NCBI RefSeq assembly: GCF_029871205.1 | Contig: NZ_SSOJ01000126.1 | Location: forward strand, 1 to 32,174 | Source: Pseudomonas sp. BN417 | GTDB lineage: Bacteria; Pseudomonadota; Gammaproteobacteria; Pseudomonadales; Pseudomonadaceae | Direction of reading: 5' to 3' | Length of the DNA: 32,174 nucleotides | Shown here: positions 23,617 to 32,076 of the stretch, piece after piece | Layout of the letters: each line of letters begins with the position of its first letter | Numbering within the stretch: position 1 is the first letter of the stretch | Notes under the pieces: model-generated | Seen by the model: the letters and a program-made list of their open reading frames with translations, nothing else | Told to the model about the DNA's origin: nothing | Database searches by the model: none | Made by a program: the position numbers and the translations under genes

Positions 23617-26600
23617 ATGTCGTTGTCCAGCGGGCTGATCGCCACGGTCGCCTTCCTCTACATGGCCGTCCTCTTCGCCATAGCCTTCTATGGGGACCGC
23701 CGCAGCGCGCCGCTGTCGCCACGCATGCGCGCCTGGGTCTACAGCCTGTCACTGGCGGTCTACTGCACCAGCTGGACCTTCTTCGGTGCGGTCGGCCAGG
23801 CCGCCGGGCAGGTCTGGAACTTCCTGCCCATCTACCTCGGCCCCATCCTGCTGCTCCTGGTGGCGCCCTGGGTGGTGCAGAAGATGGTGCTGATCAGCAA
23901 GCAGGAGAACATCACCTCCATCGCCGACTTCATCGCCGCGCGCTACGGCAAGTCGCAGTCCCTGGCGGTGGTAGTGGCGCTGATCTGCCTGGTCAGCGTG
24001 CTGCCCTACATCGCCCTGCAGCTCAAGGGCATCGTCCTCGGGGTGAACCTGCTGATCGGCTCGGGCGCGGAATCCGCCGGCACCCGCGCCCAGGACACGG
24101 CGCTCATCGTGTCCCTGGTCCTGGCCCTGTTCACCATCCTCTTCGGTACGCGCAACCTCGACGCCACCGAGCACCACCGCGGCATGGTACTGGCCATCGC
24201 CTTCGAGTCGCTGGTCAAGCTGCTGGCCTTCCTCGCGGTGGGCGCCTACGTCACCTTCGGCCTGTTCGACGGTTTCGACGACCTCTTCACTCGCGCCCGC
24301 AGCGCCCCACAGTTGGAGCATTATTGGTCGCAGTCGCTGGACTGGTCCTCGATGCTGGTGCAGACGGGTCTGGCCATGCTCGCCATCATCTGCCTGCCCC
24401 GGCAGTTCCACGTCACAGTGGTGGAGAACATCGAGCCGAAGGACCTGCGCCAGGCGCGCTGGGTCTTCCCCATCTACCTGGCCCTGGCCGCGCTCTTCGT
24501 GGTGCCCATCGCCCTGGCCGGGCAGATGCTGCTTCCCAGCGGCGTGATCCCGGACTCCTTCGTCATCAGCCTGCCGCTGGCCGAGGCCCACCCTGCCCTG
24601 GCGCTCCTGGCCTTCATCGGTGGCGCCTCGGCCGCCACCGGCATGGTCATCGTGGAAGCCGTGGCACTGTCCACCATGGTTTCCAACGACATGCTGCTGC
24701 CCTGGCTGCTGCGCCGGCAGAACGCCGAGCGGCCCTTCGAGGTGTTCCGTCACTGGATGCTCTCGGTGCGCCGGGTGAGCATCGTCGTGATCATCCTGCT
24801 GGGCTACGTCAGCTACCGCCTGCTGGGCTCCACCGCGAGCCTGGCGACCATCGGCCAGATCGCCTTCGCCTCCATCGCCCAGCTCGGCCCGGCGATGATC
24901 GGCGCTCTGTTCTGGAAGCAGGCCAACCGCCGCGGCGTGTTCGCCGGCCTCGCCGCTGGCGCCGCCCTCTGGGCCTATACCCTGGTGTTGCCGGTGGTGG
25001 CCCGCGGCCTGGGCTGGCCGCTGGAGAACTTCCCCGGCCTGGCCTGGTTGGTGAACAACCCCCTGGATCTGCCGATCGAGCCCCTGACCCAGGGCGTGGT
25101 CCTGTCGCTGGCCGGCAACTGGATTCTCTTCGCCTGGGTCTCGGTGTTCTCCCGCACCCGTGTCTCCGAGCACTGGCAGGCCAGCCGCTTCATCGGCCAG
25201 CAGGTCTCGGCCCGCACCAGCTCCCGCTCGCTGCTGGCGGTGCAGGTGAATGACCTCTTGATGCTCGCCTCGCGCTTCGTCGGCGAAGAGCGCGCACGGC
25301 AGAGCTTCATCCGCTTCGCCTACCGTTCGGGGATCAGCTTCAACCCGGAACAGAACGCCAACCAGGACTGGATCACCCACACCGAGCGCCTGCTCGCCGG
25401 CGTGCTCGGGGCCTCCTCCGCGCGGGCCGTGGTAAAGGCCGCCATCGAAGGCCGCGAGATGCAGGTGGAGGACGTGGTGCGCATCGCCGACGAAGCCTCC
25501 GAGGTGCTGCAGTTCAACCGCGCCCTGCTGCAGGGCGCCATCGAGAACATCACCCAGGGCATCAGCGTGGTCGACCAGTCCCTGCGCCTGGTGGCCTGGA
25601 ACCGACGCTACCTGGAACTCTTCGACTATCCCGACGGCCTGATCAGCGTCGGCCGGCCGATCGCCGACATCATCCGCTTCAACGCCGAGCGCGGCCTCTG
25701 CGGCCCCGGCGAAGTGGAATCCCATGTGGCCCGGCGCCTCTACTGGATGCGCCAGGGCCGGCCGCACACCTCCGAGCGATTGTTCCCCAACGGCCGGGTC
25801 ATCGAGCTGATCGGCAATCCCATGCCCGGCGGCGGCTTCGTCATGAGCTTCACCGACATCACCGCCTATCGCCAGGCCGAGCGCGACCTCAAGGACGCCA
25901 ACGAAGGTCTGGAGCAGCGGGTCACCGAACGCACCCACGAGCTGTCCAAGCTCAACCAGGCGCTGATCGAGGCCAAGGGCACAGCGGAGTCGGCCAACCA
26001 GTCGAAAACCCGTTTCCTCGCCGCCGTCAGCCATGATCTGATGCAGCCGCTGAACGCCGCACGGCTGTTCTCCGCCGCCCTCGGCCACCAGCAGGATGCC
26101 CTGCCCGGCGAGGCCCGCGAACTGGTCAGCCACCTGGACAGCTCGCTGCGCTCGGCCGAGGACCTGATCGCCGACCTGCTGGACATCTCGCGCCTGGAAA
26201 GCGGCCGCGTCACCCCTGACCGCACCGCCTTCCCGCTGGCTTCGCTGTTCGATACCCTGGGCGCCGAATTCAAGGTGCTGGCCCAGGAACAGGGCATGGA
26301 CTTCCGCCTGCGCGGCAGCAAGCTGCGGGTCGACAGCGACATGAAGCTGCTGCGCCGGGTTCTGCAGAACTTCCTCACCAACGCCTTCCGCTATGCCAGG
26401 GGCCGAGTGCTGCTGGGCGCGCGGCGCGAGGGCAACCAGCTGCGCCTGGAGGTCTGGGACCGTGGCCCGGGCATCCCCGAAGACAAGCGCAAGGTGATAT
26501 TCGAAGAGTTCAAGCGCCTGGACAGCCACCAGACCCGCGCCGAGAAGGGGCTGGGCCTGGGCCTGGCCATCGCCGACGGCCTCTGCCGGGTGCTCGGCCA

Positions 26601-27096
26601 CAAGCTGGAAGTGCGTTCCTGGCCGGGCAAGGGCAGCGTATTCAGCGTCACCGTGCCGCTGGCACGCGTCCAGCAACCCTCACCCGTGGTGCAGAAGCAG
26701 GCGGAGATCAATGGCCAGGCCCTGGCCGGCACCCAGGTGCTCTGCATCGACAACGAGGACAGTATCCTCACCGGCATGCACAGCCTGCTGTCGCGCTGGG
26801 GTTGCCAGGTCTGGACCGCGCGCAACCGCCTGGAATGCGAACACCTGCTGGCCGAGGACGTGCGCCCGCAACTGGCCCTGGTGGACTACCACCTGGACGA
26901 GGGCGAAACCGGCACCGAACTCATGGCCTGGCTGCGCACCCGCCTGGGTGAGCCCCTGCCCGGCGTGGTGATCAGCGCCGACGGCCGCGCCGAACTGGTG
27001 GCCGAAGTCCACGCCGCCGGCCTCGACTACCTGGCCAAGCCGGTCAAGCCGGCGGCCCTTCGCGCCCTGATCAGCCGGCACGTGAGCCTGCGTTGA
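23617..27096 (+). CDS. Symporter-fused hybrid sensor histidine kinase
   Basis: The 1159-residue protein joins a sodium/solute symporter domain (about 1-500, thirteen or so helices; opening LIATVAFLYMAVLFAIAFYG) to a PAS domain (about 640-750: NITQGISVVDQSLRLVAWNR, a PAS-7-type opening), a short coiled coil, a HisKA domain with the phospho-accepting H806 in AAVSHDLMQPLNAARLF, an ATPase domain (DRGPGIPEDKRKVIFEEF, GLGLGLAIADG) and a C-terminal receiver (about 1045-1155) with D1090 in LALVDYHLD. The SHDLMQPLNAARLF box is shared with CbrA/NahK/ErcS-type Pseudomonas kinases. The symporter part may sense or import a solute. No response regulator lies next to it, so its partner is encoded elsewhere. 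Confidence 0.95.
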   Translation: MSLSSGLIATVAFLYMAVLFAIAFYGDRRSAPLSPRMRAWVYSLSLAVYCTSWTFFGAVGQAAGQVWNFLPIYLGPILLLLVAPWVVQKMVLISKQENITSIADFIAARYGKSQSLAVVVALICLVSVLPYIALQLKGIVLGVNLLIGSGAESAGTRAQDTALIVSLVLALFTILFGTRNLDATEHHRGMVLAIAFESLVKLLAFLAVGAYVTFGLFDGFDDLFTRARSAPQLEHYWSQSLDWSSMLVQTGLAMLAIICLPRQFHVTVVENIEPKDLRQARWVFPIYLALAALFVVPIALAGQMLLPSGVIPDSFVISLPLAEAHPALALLAFIGGASAATGMVIVEAVALSTMVSNDMLLPWLLRRQNAERPFEVFRHWMLSVRRVSIVVIILLGYVSYRLLGSTASLATIGQIAFASIAQLGPAMIGALFWKQANRRGVFAGLAAGAALWAYTLVLPVVARGLGWPLENFPGLAWLVNNPLDLPIEPLTQGVVLSLAGNWILFAWVSVFSRTRVSEHWQASRFIGQQVSARTSSRSLLAVQVNDLLMLASRFVGEERARQSFIRFAYRSGISFNPEQNANQDWITHTERLLAGVLGASSARAVVKAAIEGREMQVEDVVRIADEASEVLQFNRALLQGAIENITQGISVVDQSLRLVAWNRRYLELFDYPDGLISVGRPIADIIRFNAERGLCGPGEVESHVARRLYWMRQGRPHTSERLFPNGRVIELIGNPMPGGGFVMSFTDITAYRQAERDLKDANEGLEQRVTERTHELSKLNQALIEAKGTAESANQSKTRFLAAVSHDLMQPLNAARLFSAALGHQQDALPGEARELVSHLDSSLRSAEDLIADLLDISRLESGRVTPDRTAFPLASLFDTLGAEFKVLAQEQGMDFRLRGSKLRVDSDMKLLRRVLQNFLTNAFRYARGRVLLGARREGNQLRLEVWDRGPGIPEDKRKVIFEEFKRLDSHQTRAEKGLGLGLAIADGLCRVLGHKLEVRSWPGKGSVFSVTVPLARVQQPSPVVQKQAEINGQALAGTQVLCIDNEDSILTGMHSLLSRWGCQVWTARNRLECEHLLAEDVRPQLALVDYHLDEGETGTELMAWLRTRLGEPLPGVVISADGRAELVAEVHAAGLDYLAKPVKPAALRALISRHVSLR

Positions 27097-27116
27097 GTGG
27101 ATGTCGCCCCTGACTG

Positions 27117-27134
27117 GTGGGAGCGAATTCATTG
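27117..27134. repeat. REP-like half unit
   Basis: GTGGGAGCGAATTCATTG is the left half of the Pseudomonas REP unit seen complete at 18461 (inverted). The right half is missing and the hairpin element at 27138 follows directly. Confidence 0.6.
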
Positions 27135-27137
27135 GAT

Positions 27138-27253
27138 CGTAGGATGGGTGGAGCGGAGCGATACCCATCGAGCCGGCGCCTCGGTTCCGTCGGGTGAATA
27201 TCCGCGTGGCGGGCTACCCCCGGGAGGGTGGAAAGAAGAGCGCTCTCCCTACG
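27138..27253. repeat. 116-bp interspersed hairpin element, GTAGGATGGGT type
   Basis: The outer ends CGTAGG and CCTACG are inverted. Inside, GATGGGT (27143-27149) pairs with ACCCATC (27163-27169) around GGAGCGGAGCGAT, matching the GTTGGGC...GCCCAAC left hairpin of the repeats near 31923 with paired changes. It lies between two convergent genes and carries no gene. Confidence 0.6.
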
Positions 27254-27269
27254 GTTTGCAGCTGAGGGC

Positions 27270-28076
27270 TCAGCGCTTGAGAAAGCCCTTGAGCAACTCC
27301 CCCACCCGCTCGCCCAGCTCCTGATTAGCCGAGAGCTGCAGGCCACGGGCCAGTTCGCTGTCCACCACCTGTTCCACCAGGGGGCGCAGGGCCAGCAACT
27401 GGCGGTTCAGCTCGTCCAGTTCGCGGACATGGGGCAGGCTGCCGGAGAGCAGCGGATTGACCAGGTGCTGGACGATCATCCGCACGATGCCGGCCGACAC
27501 CGGTTCCACCTGACGGCGGATGGCGGCGAACTGGTCCAGCAGCACGTCCAGCGGAATCCCCGAGCGGTAGAGCTGCACCCCGGCGCCGAACACCCGGGGA
27601 TTGAGCACCCGCAGGTGGTCGCCGGCGAACTCGATCAGGCCCAGCTCACGGGCGCGGTCCATGTTGTCGTCGGTCAGGTCGGCGCCGAACAGCGCCTGCA
27701 CTTCGTCGAAGCCCAGGCGGGTCGGCTCCACCTGGTTCCAGGCGCCGACTATGGCCTGCTCCAGTCCCAGTACATGGGCCAGGTCGCGGCCTTGCTCCCA
27801 GGCTTCCAGCAGTTCGCGGATGCTGGCGATGCCGTAGCCACGCTCCAGCAACTGGCCGATCAGCCGCAGCCGCGCCAGATGTCCGCCGTTATAGATGCCC
27901 ACCCGCCCGCGCCGCTCCGGCGGCGGCAGCAAACCGCGGTCCTGGTAGGCGCGCAGGTTGCGCACCGTGGTGCCGGCCTCGCGGGCCAGTTCATCCACCG
28001 TGTATTCGGCATCCGTCGCCGGCGCATCGGCGGCCTGGTCGAGGAGCTTGCTGAGGAAGGAGGGGACATTTTTCAT
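27270..28076 (-). CDS. MerR-family transcriptional regulator
   Basis: The 268-residue protein has a MerR-type winged HTH at about residues 25-95 (YTVDELAREAGTTVRNLRAY and RRGRVGIYNGGHLARLRLIG) and a long helical C-terminal region instead of metal-binding cysteines, so it probably senses an organic ligand or is activated otherwise. An ATG at 28088 (adding MIRP) has a better-spaced purine-rich ribosome site and is a real alternative to 28076. It diverges from the three-gene operon at 28340-31861, with a 28-bp dyad in the shared region, so it most likely controls that operon. It converges on the hybrid kinase gene. Confidence 0.92.
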   Translation of the reverse strand: MKNVPSFLSKLLDQAADAPATDAEYTVDELAREAGTTVRNLRAYQDRGLLPPPERRGRVGIYNGGHLARLRLIGQLLERGYGIASIRELLEAWEQGRDLAHVLGLEQAIVGAWNQVEPTRLGFDEVQALFGADLTDDNMDRARELGLIEFAGDHLRVLNPRVFGAGVQLYRSGIPLDVLLDQFAAIRRQVEPVSAGIVRMIVQHLVNPLLSGSLPHVRELDELNRQLLALRPLVEQVVDSELARGLQLSANQELGERVGELLKGFLKR

Positions 28077-28292
28077 GGGCCGGATCATAGCCCCGCCCCT
28101 CTCACCCCAACAACAGCGTCCTCCTTGGCCCAACCAATGGCTGGACTTGCCCCCGGCTCCTTTTCACGACGGCGCTGAAAACCCCACTCAGCCGCTCTAA
28201 TCCAAGCCTTTCGCTTGTCGGGTAACGCGGTAACAGCGGCCACGACGGGCAGCCTCGACGTCTGGCCAAGGGCCGATCTCCCGTTCAAGAAT

Positions 28293-28320
28293 GACTGTGA
28301 CATCGATTGATGTAACAGTC
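28293..28320. promoter_or_regulatory. 28-bp dyad, likely operator of the MerR operon
   Basis: GACTGTGACATC-GATT-GATGTAACAGTC has 12-bp arms with one mismatch. It ends 19 bp before the start codon of the first operon gene and is the only strong dyad in the 263-bp divergent region. Proximity to the MerR gene makes MerR the likely binder; the length fits a MerR dimer. Confidence 0.6.
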
Positions 28321-28339
28321 CCAATACCGGAGATCGTGC

Positions 28340-29212
28340 ATGCCTGCCCCTGCCCTCACCGCCCAAGACCTGTCCGAGTTCCGCAATGTGCAGCAACTGG
28401 CCTATCGCTGTGCGCAGACCATCGCCGGCGAACTCAAGCCCGGCATCAGCGAGAAGGAAGCCGCCGCGCTGATGAAGACCTGGCTGCAGGATCACGGTGT
28501 GCGCGACTGGTTCCACCAGCCCTTCGCCTGGTTCGGTCCACGCACCGCCTTCAAGGGCTTCGATGGCCTGCGTCACCTGGGCGGGTTCAACCTGGCGTTC
28601 TATCCGGGCAAGCAGCGGCTGGAGGAAGGCATGCCCTTCATCCTCGACTGCGCCCCCACCCTCGGCGCCTACACGGCGGATATCGGCTACTCCGGTGCCT
28701 TGGGCAGCAACCTGCTGGTGGAACGGCTGCTTGACGACCTGATGGACCACCGCCAGCTCATCCTTGACCTGGTGCGCCAGCGCCTGCCGCTGGCCCGCGT
28801 CAGCCAGGCGGTGGACAGCCTTTGCGCGCGCCAGGGCACCCTGCCGCGCCACAAGGCCTACCCCTTCGAGGTGCTGGCCCACCGGGTGGAGAAACTCGGC
28901 GAACGCCAACGGGGCCCGTCCATCGCCCGCTTCGGCCTGCGCAATATCTACACCCTGACGAAGAATGCCCTGGTCACAGGCCGCCGCGAGGGCTGGTCGC
29001 CGCTCTGGTCGAGCAACAGCCGCTCGGAACACCCGCCAACGCCCGGCCTCTGGGCGGTGGAGCCGCACCTGGGACTGCGTGGCGTCGGCGCCAAGTTCGA
29101 AGAGCTGCTGGTGGTGACCGAGGACGGCGCCTGGTGGCTGGATGACGACCTGCCCCATGTCCGCCGCTGGCAGGCCCGCCAGCAGGCCGCCGACAAGCAG
29201 GTGGCGGCATGA
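28340..29212 (+). CDS. M24 (aminopeptidase P/creatinase-like) metallopeptidase family protein
   Basis: The 290-residue protein has the pita-bread fold markers of family M24. Candidate metal ligands are D103 in FILDCAP, D114 in TADIGYS (11 residues apart, as in methionine aminopeptidase), H171 or H181, E241 in WAVEPHLG, and E254 or E255 in GAKFEELLVVTEDG. The GHGIG-type motif around the histidine is replaced (RHKAYPFEVLAHRV), so substrate specificity may differ from a normal peptidase. There is no N-terminal creatinase domain. GGAG lies 8 bp before the ATG. The stop overlaps the start of the next gene in an ATGA, showing translational coupling. Confidence 0.87.
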   Translation: MPAPALTAQDLSEFRNVQQLAYRCAQTIAGELKPGISEKEAAALMKTWLQDHGVRDWFHQPFAWFGPRTAFKGFDGLRHLGGFNLAFYPGKQRLEEGMPFILDCAPTLGAYTADIGYSGALGSNLLVERLLDDLMDHRQLILDLVRQRLPLARVSQAVDSLCARQGTLPRHKAYPFEVLAHRVEKLGERQRGPSIARFGLRNIYTLTKNALVTGRREGWSPLWSSNSRSEHPPTPGLWAVEPHLGLRGVGAKFEELLVVTEDGAWWLDDDLPHVRRWQARQQAADKQVAA

Positions 29213-30972
29213 ACTCGCCCCTGCGACTGGAGCCCCAGCGTATCGCCGTGAAGGGTGATGGCGTGGAACTGGCCGCCTACCGCTGGGGCAACGCCGCCGG
29301 CCCGACCCTGCTGCTGGTGCACGGCTACCCCGACAGCCATGAGGTCTGGTTGCCACTGGTGCGCGAGCTGGCCGCCGATTACCAGATAGTCGCCTATGAC
29401 GTACGCGGTGCCGGCGCGTCGGATATCCCGCGCAAGACGCGGGACTACCGGCTGGAAAAACTGGCCAACGACCTGGAAGCGGTGATCAAGGCGGCCAGCC
29501 CCGAGCGCCCAGTGCATCTGGTGGCCCACGACTGGGGCTCGATCCAGTCCTGGGAAGCGGTGACCGAGCCGCGCATCCAGCCGCTGCTGGCTTCCTACAC
29601 CACCGTCTCCGGCCCCTGCCTCGACCATGTCGGCCACTGGATGCGCGCACGCCTCAAGGAGAAGCGCCCGCGCGCCCTGGGCCGGGTGCTAGGCCAATTG
29701 CTCAGCTCCTGGTACATCGCTTTCTTCCATACCCCGCTGCTGCCGGAACTGCTCTGGCACTCGGGGCTCGCACGTGCCTGGCCGACCCTGCTGCGCCGAG
29801 TGGAAGGGGTCCGCCAGGCACAGCCCAATCCCACCCAAGCCGCCGATGGCCAGCACGGGGTCAAGCTCTACCGCGCCAACTTCATCAAGAGCCTGTTCCG
29901 CCCCCGCGAACGGCCGACCCAGGTGCCGGTGCAGCTGATCGTGCCGACCCGCGACCGCTTCGTCCGTCCGCAGCTGTTCCAGCAACTCGACCACTGGGCA
30001 CCGCGCCTGTGGCGCCGCGAAGTGGCCGCCGGACATTGGCAGCTGCTGGCCGAACCACAACGCCTGGCCGGCTGGATCAGGGAATTCGTCGAGCATCTTG
30101 AAGGCGGTGAAGCCAGCCGCGCCCTGCGCCTGGCCAGGGTACGCCCCGGCGGCGGCAGCTTCGCCGGCAAGCTGGTGCTGGTGACCGGTGCGGGCGGCGG
30201 CATCGGCCGCGCCACCCTGCTGGAATTCGCCGAGCGCGGTGCCAGCGTACTGGCCGCGGACATCGACCTGGCCGCCGCCGAGCGCAGCGCCGAACTGGCC
30301 CGTGCCCTGGGCGCCGAGGCCTGGGCCCGGCAGCTGGACGTCAGCGACAGCGCGCAGATGGAGGCTTTCGCCGCCTCGGTGGAAACCGAATTCGGCTGCC
30401 CGGACCTGGTGATCAACAACGCCGGCATCGGCATGGCCGGGGCCATGCTCGACACCCGCCCCGAAGACTGGGAGCGCCTGCTCAGGGTCAACCTCTGGAG
30501 CGTGATCGACGGTTGCCGCCTGTTCGCGCGGCAGATGATCGAGGCCGGCAAGGGCGGGCACATCGTCAATATCGCCTCGGCCGCGGCTTTCGTGCCCTCG
30601 CGCAACTACGCCGCCTACGCCACCAGCAAGGCCGCCGTGCTGATGCTCAGCGAATGCCTGCGCGCCGAGCTGGCCGGAAAAGGCATCGGAGTGACCGCCA
30701 TCTGCCCGGGGCTGGTCAACACCGGAATCATCCAGGCCACTCGCTTCCACGGCCTCGACGCCGAAGCCGAGGCCCGGCGCAAGGCCAAGGTGCAGCGCCT
30801 CTACCGGCGCCGCAACCTGAGCGCCGAAACCGTGGCCATGCGCATCGCCCAGGCGGTGGAGCGCAACAAGCCGGTGCAGGCGGTGGGCAGCGAGGCCCAC
30901 CTCAGCGTCGCCCAGTGGCGTTTCGCCCCCTGGCTGTCGCGCCTGCTGGCACGCCTGAACCTTTCCGCCTGA
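29209..30972 (+). CDS. Alpha/beta-hydrolase-SDR fusion (EphD-like)
   Basis: The 587-residue protein joins an alpha/beta-hydrolase (1-300) to a short-chain dehydrogenase (310-587). In the hydrolase the oxyanion segment H38-G39, the nucleophile D108 in LVAHDWGS and the histidine H276 in AAGHWQ are present; an Asp nucleophile in HDWG is the epoxide hydrolase/haloalkane dehalogenase type. In the SDR part the cofactor motif VTGAGGGIGRA (325-335), NNAG (403-406) and the catalytic Y470-xxx-K474 are intact. The same domain pair occurs in mycobacterial EphD. A two-step conversion such as epoxide to diol to ketone is inferred. It overlaps the M24 gene by 4 bp and precedes the di-iron hydrolase by 10 bp. 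Confidence 0.93.
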   Translation: MNSPLRLEPQRIAVKGDGVELAAYRWGNAAGPTLLLVHGYPDSHEVWLPLVRELAADYQIVAYDVRGAGASDIPRKTRDYRLEKLANDLEAVIKAASPERPVHLVAHDWGSIQSWEAVTEPRIQPLLASYTTVSGPCLDHVGHWMRARLKEKRPRALGRVLGQLLSSWYIAFFHTPLLPELLWHSGLARAWPTLLRRVEGVRQAQPNPTQAADGQHGVKLYRANFIKSLFRPRERPTQVPVQLIVPTRDRFVRPQLFQQLDHWAPRLWRREVAAGHWQLLAEPQRLAGWIREFVEHLEGGEASRALRLARVRPGGGSFAGKLVLVTGAGGGIGRATLLEFAERGASVLAADIDLAAAERSAELARALGAEAWARQLDVSDSAQMEAFAASVETEFGCPDLVINNAGIGMAGAMLDTRPEDWERLLRVNLWSVIDGCRLFARQMIEAGKGGHIVNIASAAAFVPSRNYAAYATSKAAVLMLSECLRAELAGKGIGVTAICPGLVNTGIIQATRFHGLDAEAEARRKAKVQRLYRRRNLSAETVAMRIAQAVERNKPVQAVGSEAHLSVAQWRFAPWLSRLLARLNLSA

Positions 30973-30982
30973 GGAACAAACG

Positions 30983-31861
30983 ATGAGCCACGAGCATCAC
31001 CGCCTGGAACAACGCAAGGTGCGCTTCGACTTCGCCGACACCCCGCTGCACTGGGTCCCCGGCGAGCCAGAGGCCTCGCACATCATGAACACCCTGCACC
31101 TGATTCTGCCGGCCGGGGAATTCTGGTTCTGCCGGGTCTACAACAAGGCCCTGCCGCTGATCACCGACGAACGCCTGAAGGAGGACGTACGCGGCTTCGT
31201 GCGCCAGGAGGCCCAGCATGCCCGCGCCCACGACAGCGCCCTGGTTCCCTACCTGGAGCGCCACGGCATCGACCCTTCGCCCTTCACCAAGGGCATCTAC
31301 TGGCTGTTCGAGAAGGTGCTCTGCGACTACCCCCTGGGCGAAAACGCCCTCACCCGCCGCCTGCAGCCCTGGTGGCTGCGCCAACGGGTCGGGCTGATCG
31401 CCGCGGTGGAGCATTTCACCTGCGTGCTCGGCAACTGGATCATCACCACCCGCAGCCTGGACGCGGCCGACCCGGTGATGCTCGACCTCCTGCGCTGGCA
31501 TGGCGCCGAAGAAGTCGAACACCGCTGCGTGGCCCACGACCTGCACGTGCACCTGAAAGGCAGCATGCCGATGCGCTGGTTCTACATGCTGGTGGCCAGT
31601 GGCGCGCTGATCTTCCTGTTCAGCCGCTCCATGCGCACCCTGATGCGCCAGGACCCGGCGACCCGCTACCGTCCGGGCTTCCTCAGGCTCTGGCACGCTC
31701 TGGGCAAGCGCGACCTGCTACCGCCGGTGGGCAGCATCGGTCGCGCGGTGCTGCGCTACTTCAAGCCGGGCTTCCATCCCAGTACCGAGGGCGATCTGCA
31801 GGTGGCGCTGGACTACCTGGCCAGTTCGCCTGCGGCGCAAAGGGCGGCGGAGGCTGTCTGA
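30983..31861 (+). CDS. Predicted metal-dependent hydrolase (PF10118-type, ferritin-like)
   Basis: The 292-residue protein matches the COG3687/PF10118 group by its layout: GEFWFCRVYNKALP, FVRQEAQHARAHD with E76-xx-H79, VEHFTCVLGNW, and WHGAEEVEHRCVAHDL with E176/E177 and E179/H180. Paired ExxH and EExxH motifs suggest a ferritin-like four-helix bundle that binds two metal ions. The family is annotated as hydrolase but the reaction is unproven; an oxygenase role is equally possible. A hydrophobic segment (FYMLVASGALIFLF, about 200-215) may anchor it to the membrane. It is the last gene of the operon; no clear terminator follows. Confidence 0.9.
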   Translation: MSHEHHRLEQRKVRFDFADTPLHWVPGEPEASHIMNTLHLILPAGEFWFCRVYNKALPLITDERLKEDVRGFVRQEAQHARAHDSALVPYLERHGIDPSPFTKGIYWLFEKVLCDYPLGENALTRRLQPWWLRQRVGLIAAVEHFTCVLGNWIITTRSLDAADPVMLDLLRWHGAEEVEHRCVAHDLHVHLKGSMPMRWFYMLVASGALIFLFSRSMRTLMRQDPATRYRPGFLRLWHALGKRDLLPPVGSIGRAVLRYFKPGFHPSTEGDLQVALDYLASSPAAQRAAEAV

Positions 31862-31880
31862 GCGGATTGGGGCGTTTTTC

Positions 31881-31903
31881 CTGTAGGGGCGAATTCATTC
31901 GCC
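31881..31903. repeat. REP-like palindrome
   Basis: CTGTAGGGGCGAATTCATTCGCC matches the REP unit seen at 18461 in the opposite orientation; GCGAATTCATTCGC is its near-palindromic core. Confidence 0.75.
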
Positions 31904-31905
31904 AA

Positions 31906-32007
31906 GCAGACCGAAGGTCTGCCGTAGGTTGGGCAGAGCGCAGCGAAGCCCAACACCGTCCCCGCCCGAAAACGTTGGGCTTCGTTTCACTCAGCCACAA
32001 CCTACGG
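31906..32007. repeat. Hairpin repeat, copy 1
   Basis: It begins with a 17-bp hairpin GCAGACC-GAA-GGTCTGC, then runs CCGTAGGTTG ... CAACCTACGG as outer arms. Inside, CGAAGCCCAAC pairs with GTTGGGCTTCG (perfect 11 bp), while the left arm GTTGGGC can pair instead with GCCCAAC, so two folds exclude each other. A second copy starts at 32077. Confidence 0.85.
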
Positions 32008-32026
32008 TGACTCTGCGAACGGAAGC

Positions 32027-32076
32027 TCAGCCTTCCACCTGCTCATCCAGCAGCGGCAACCCCGCCGCCCGCTCCA
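32027..32076 (-). pseudogene. Possible C-terminal coding remnant between the repeat copies
   Basis: Read on the minus strand this segment encodes ERAAGLPLLDEQVEG followed by TGA, which looks like the natural end of a protein and has gene-like codon use. Upstream of it (32077 onward) the frame enters hairpin repeat copy 2 and meets an in-frame TGA at 32162-32164. It may be the tail of a gene cut off by the repeat, or a chance open stretch. The window ends before this can be settled. Confidence 0.3.

Larger units (their letters stand above)
31862..32026. other. Gene-free region with REP and hairpin repeat
   Basis: This stretch after the operon holds a REP-like unit (31881-31903), hairpin repeat copy 1 (31906-32007) and no convincing gene or terminator. 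Confidence 0.65.

Noticed and set aside
23749-26676. 975-residue minus-strand frame opposite the hybrid kinase
   Set aside because: Long only because stop codons are rare in this frame of GC-rich coding DNA; the opposite strand encodes an intact multi-domain kinase.
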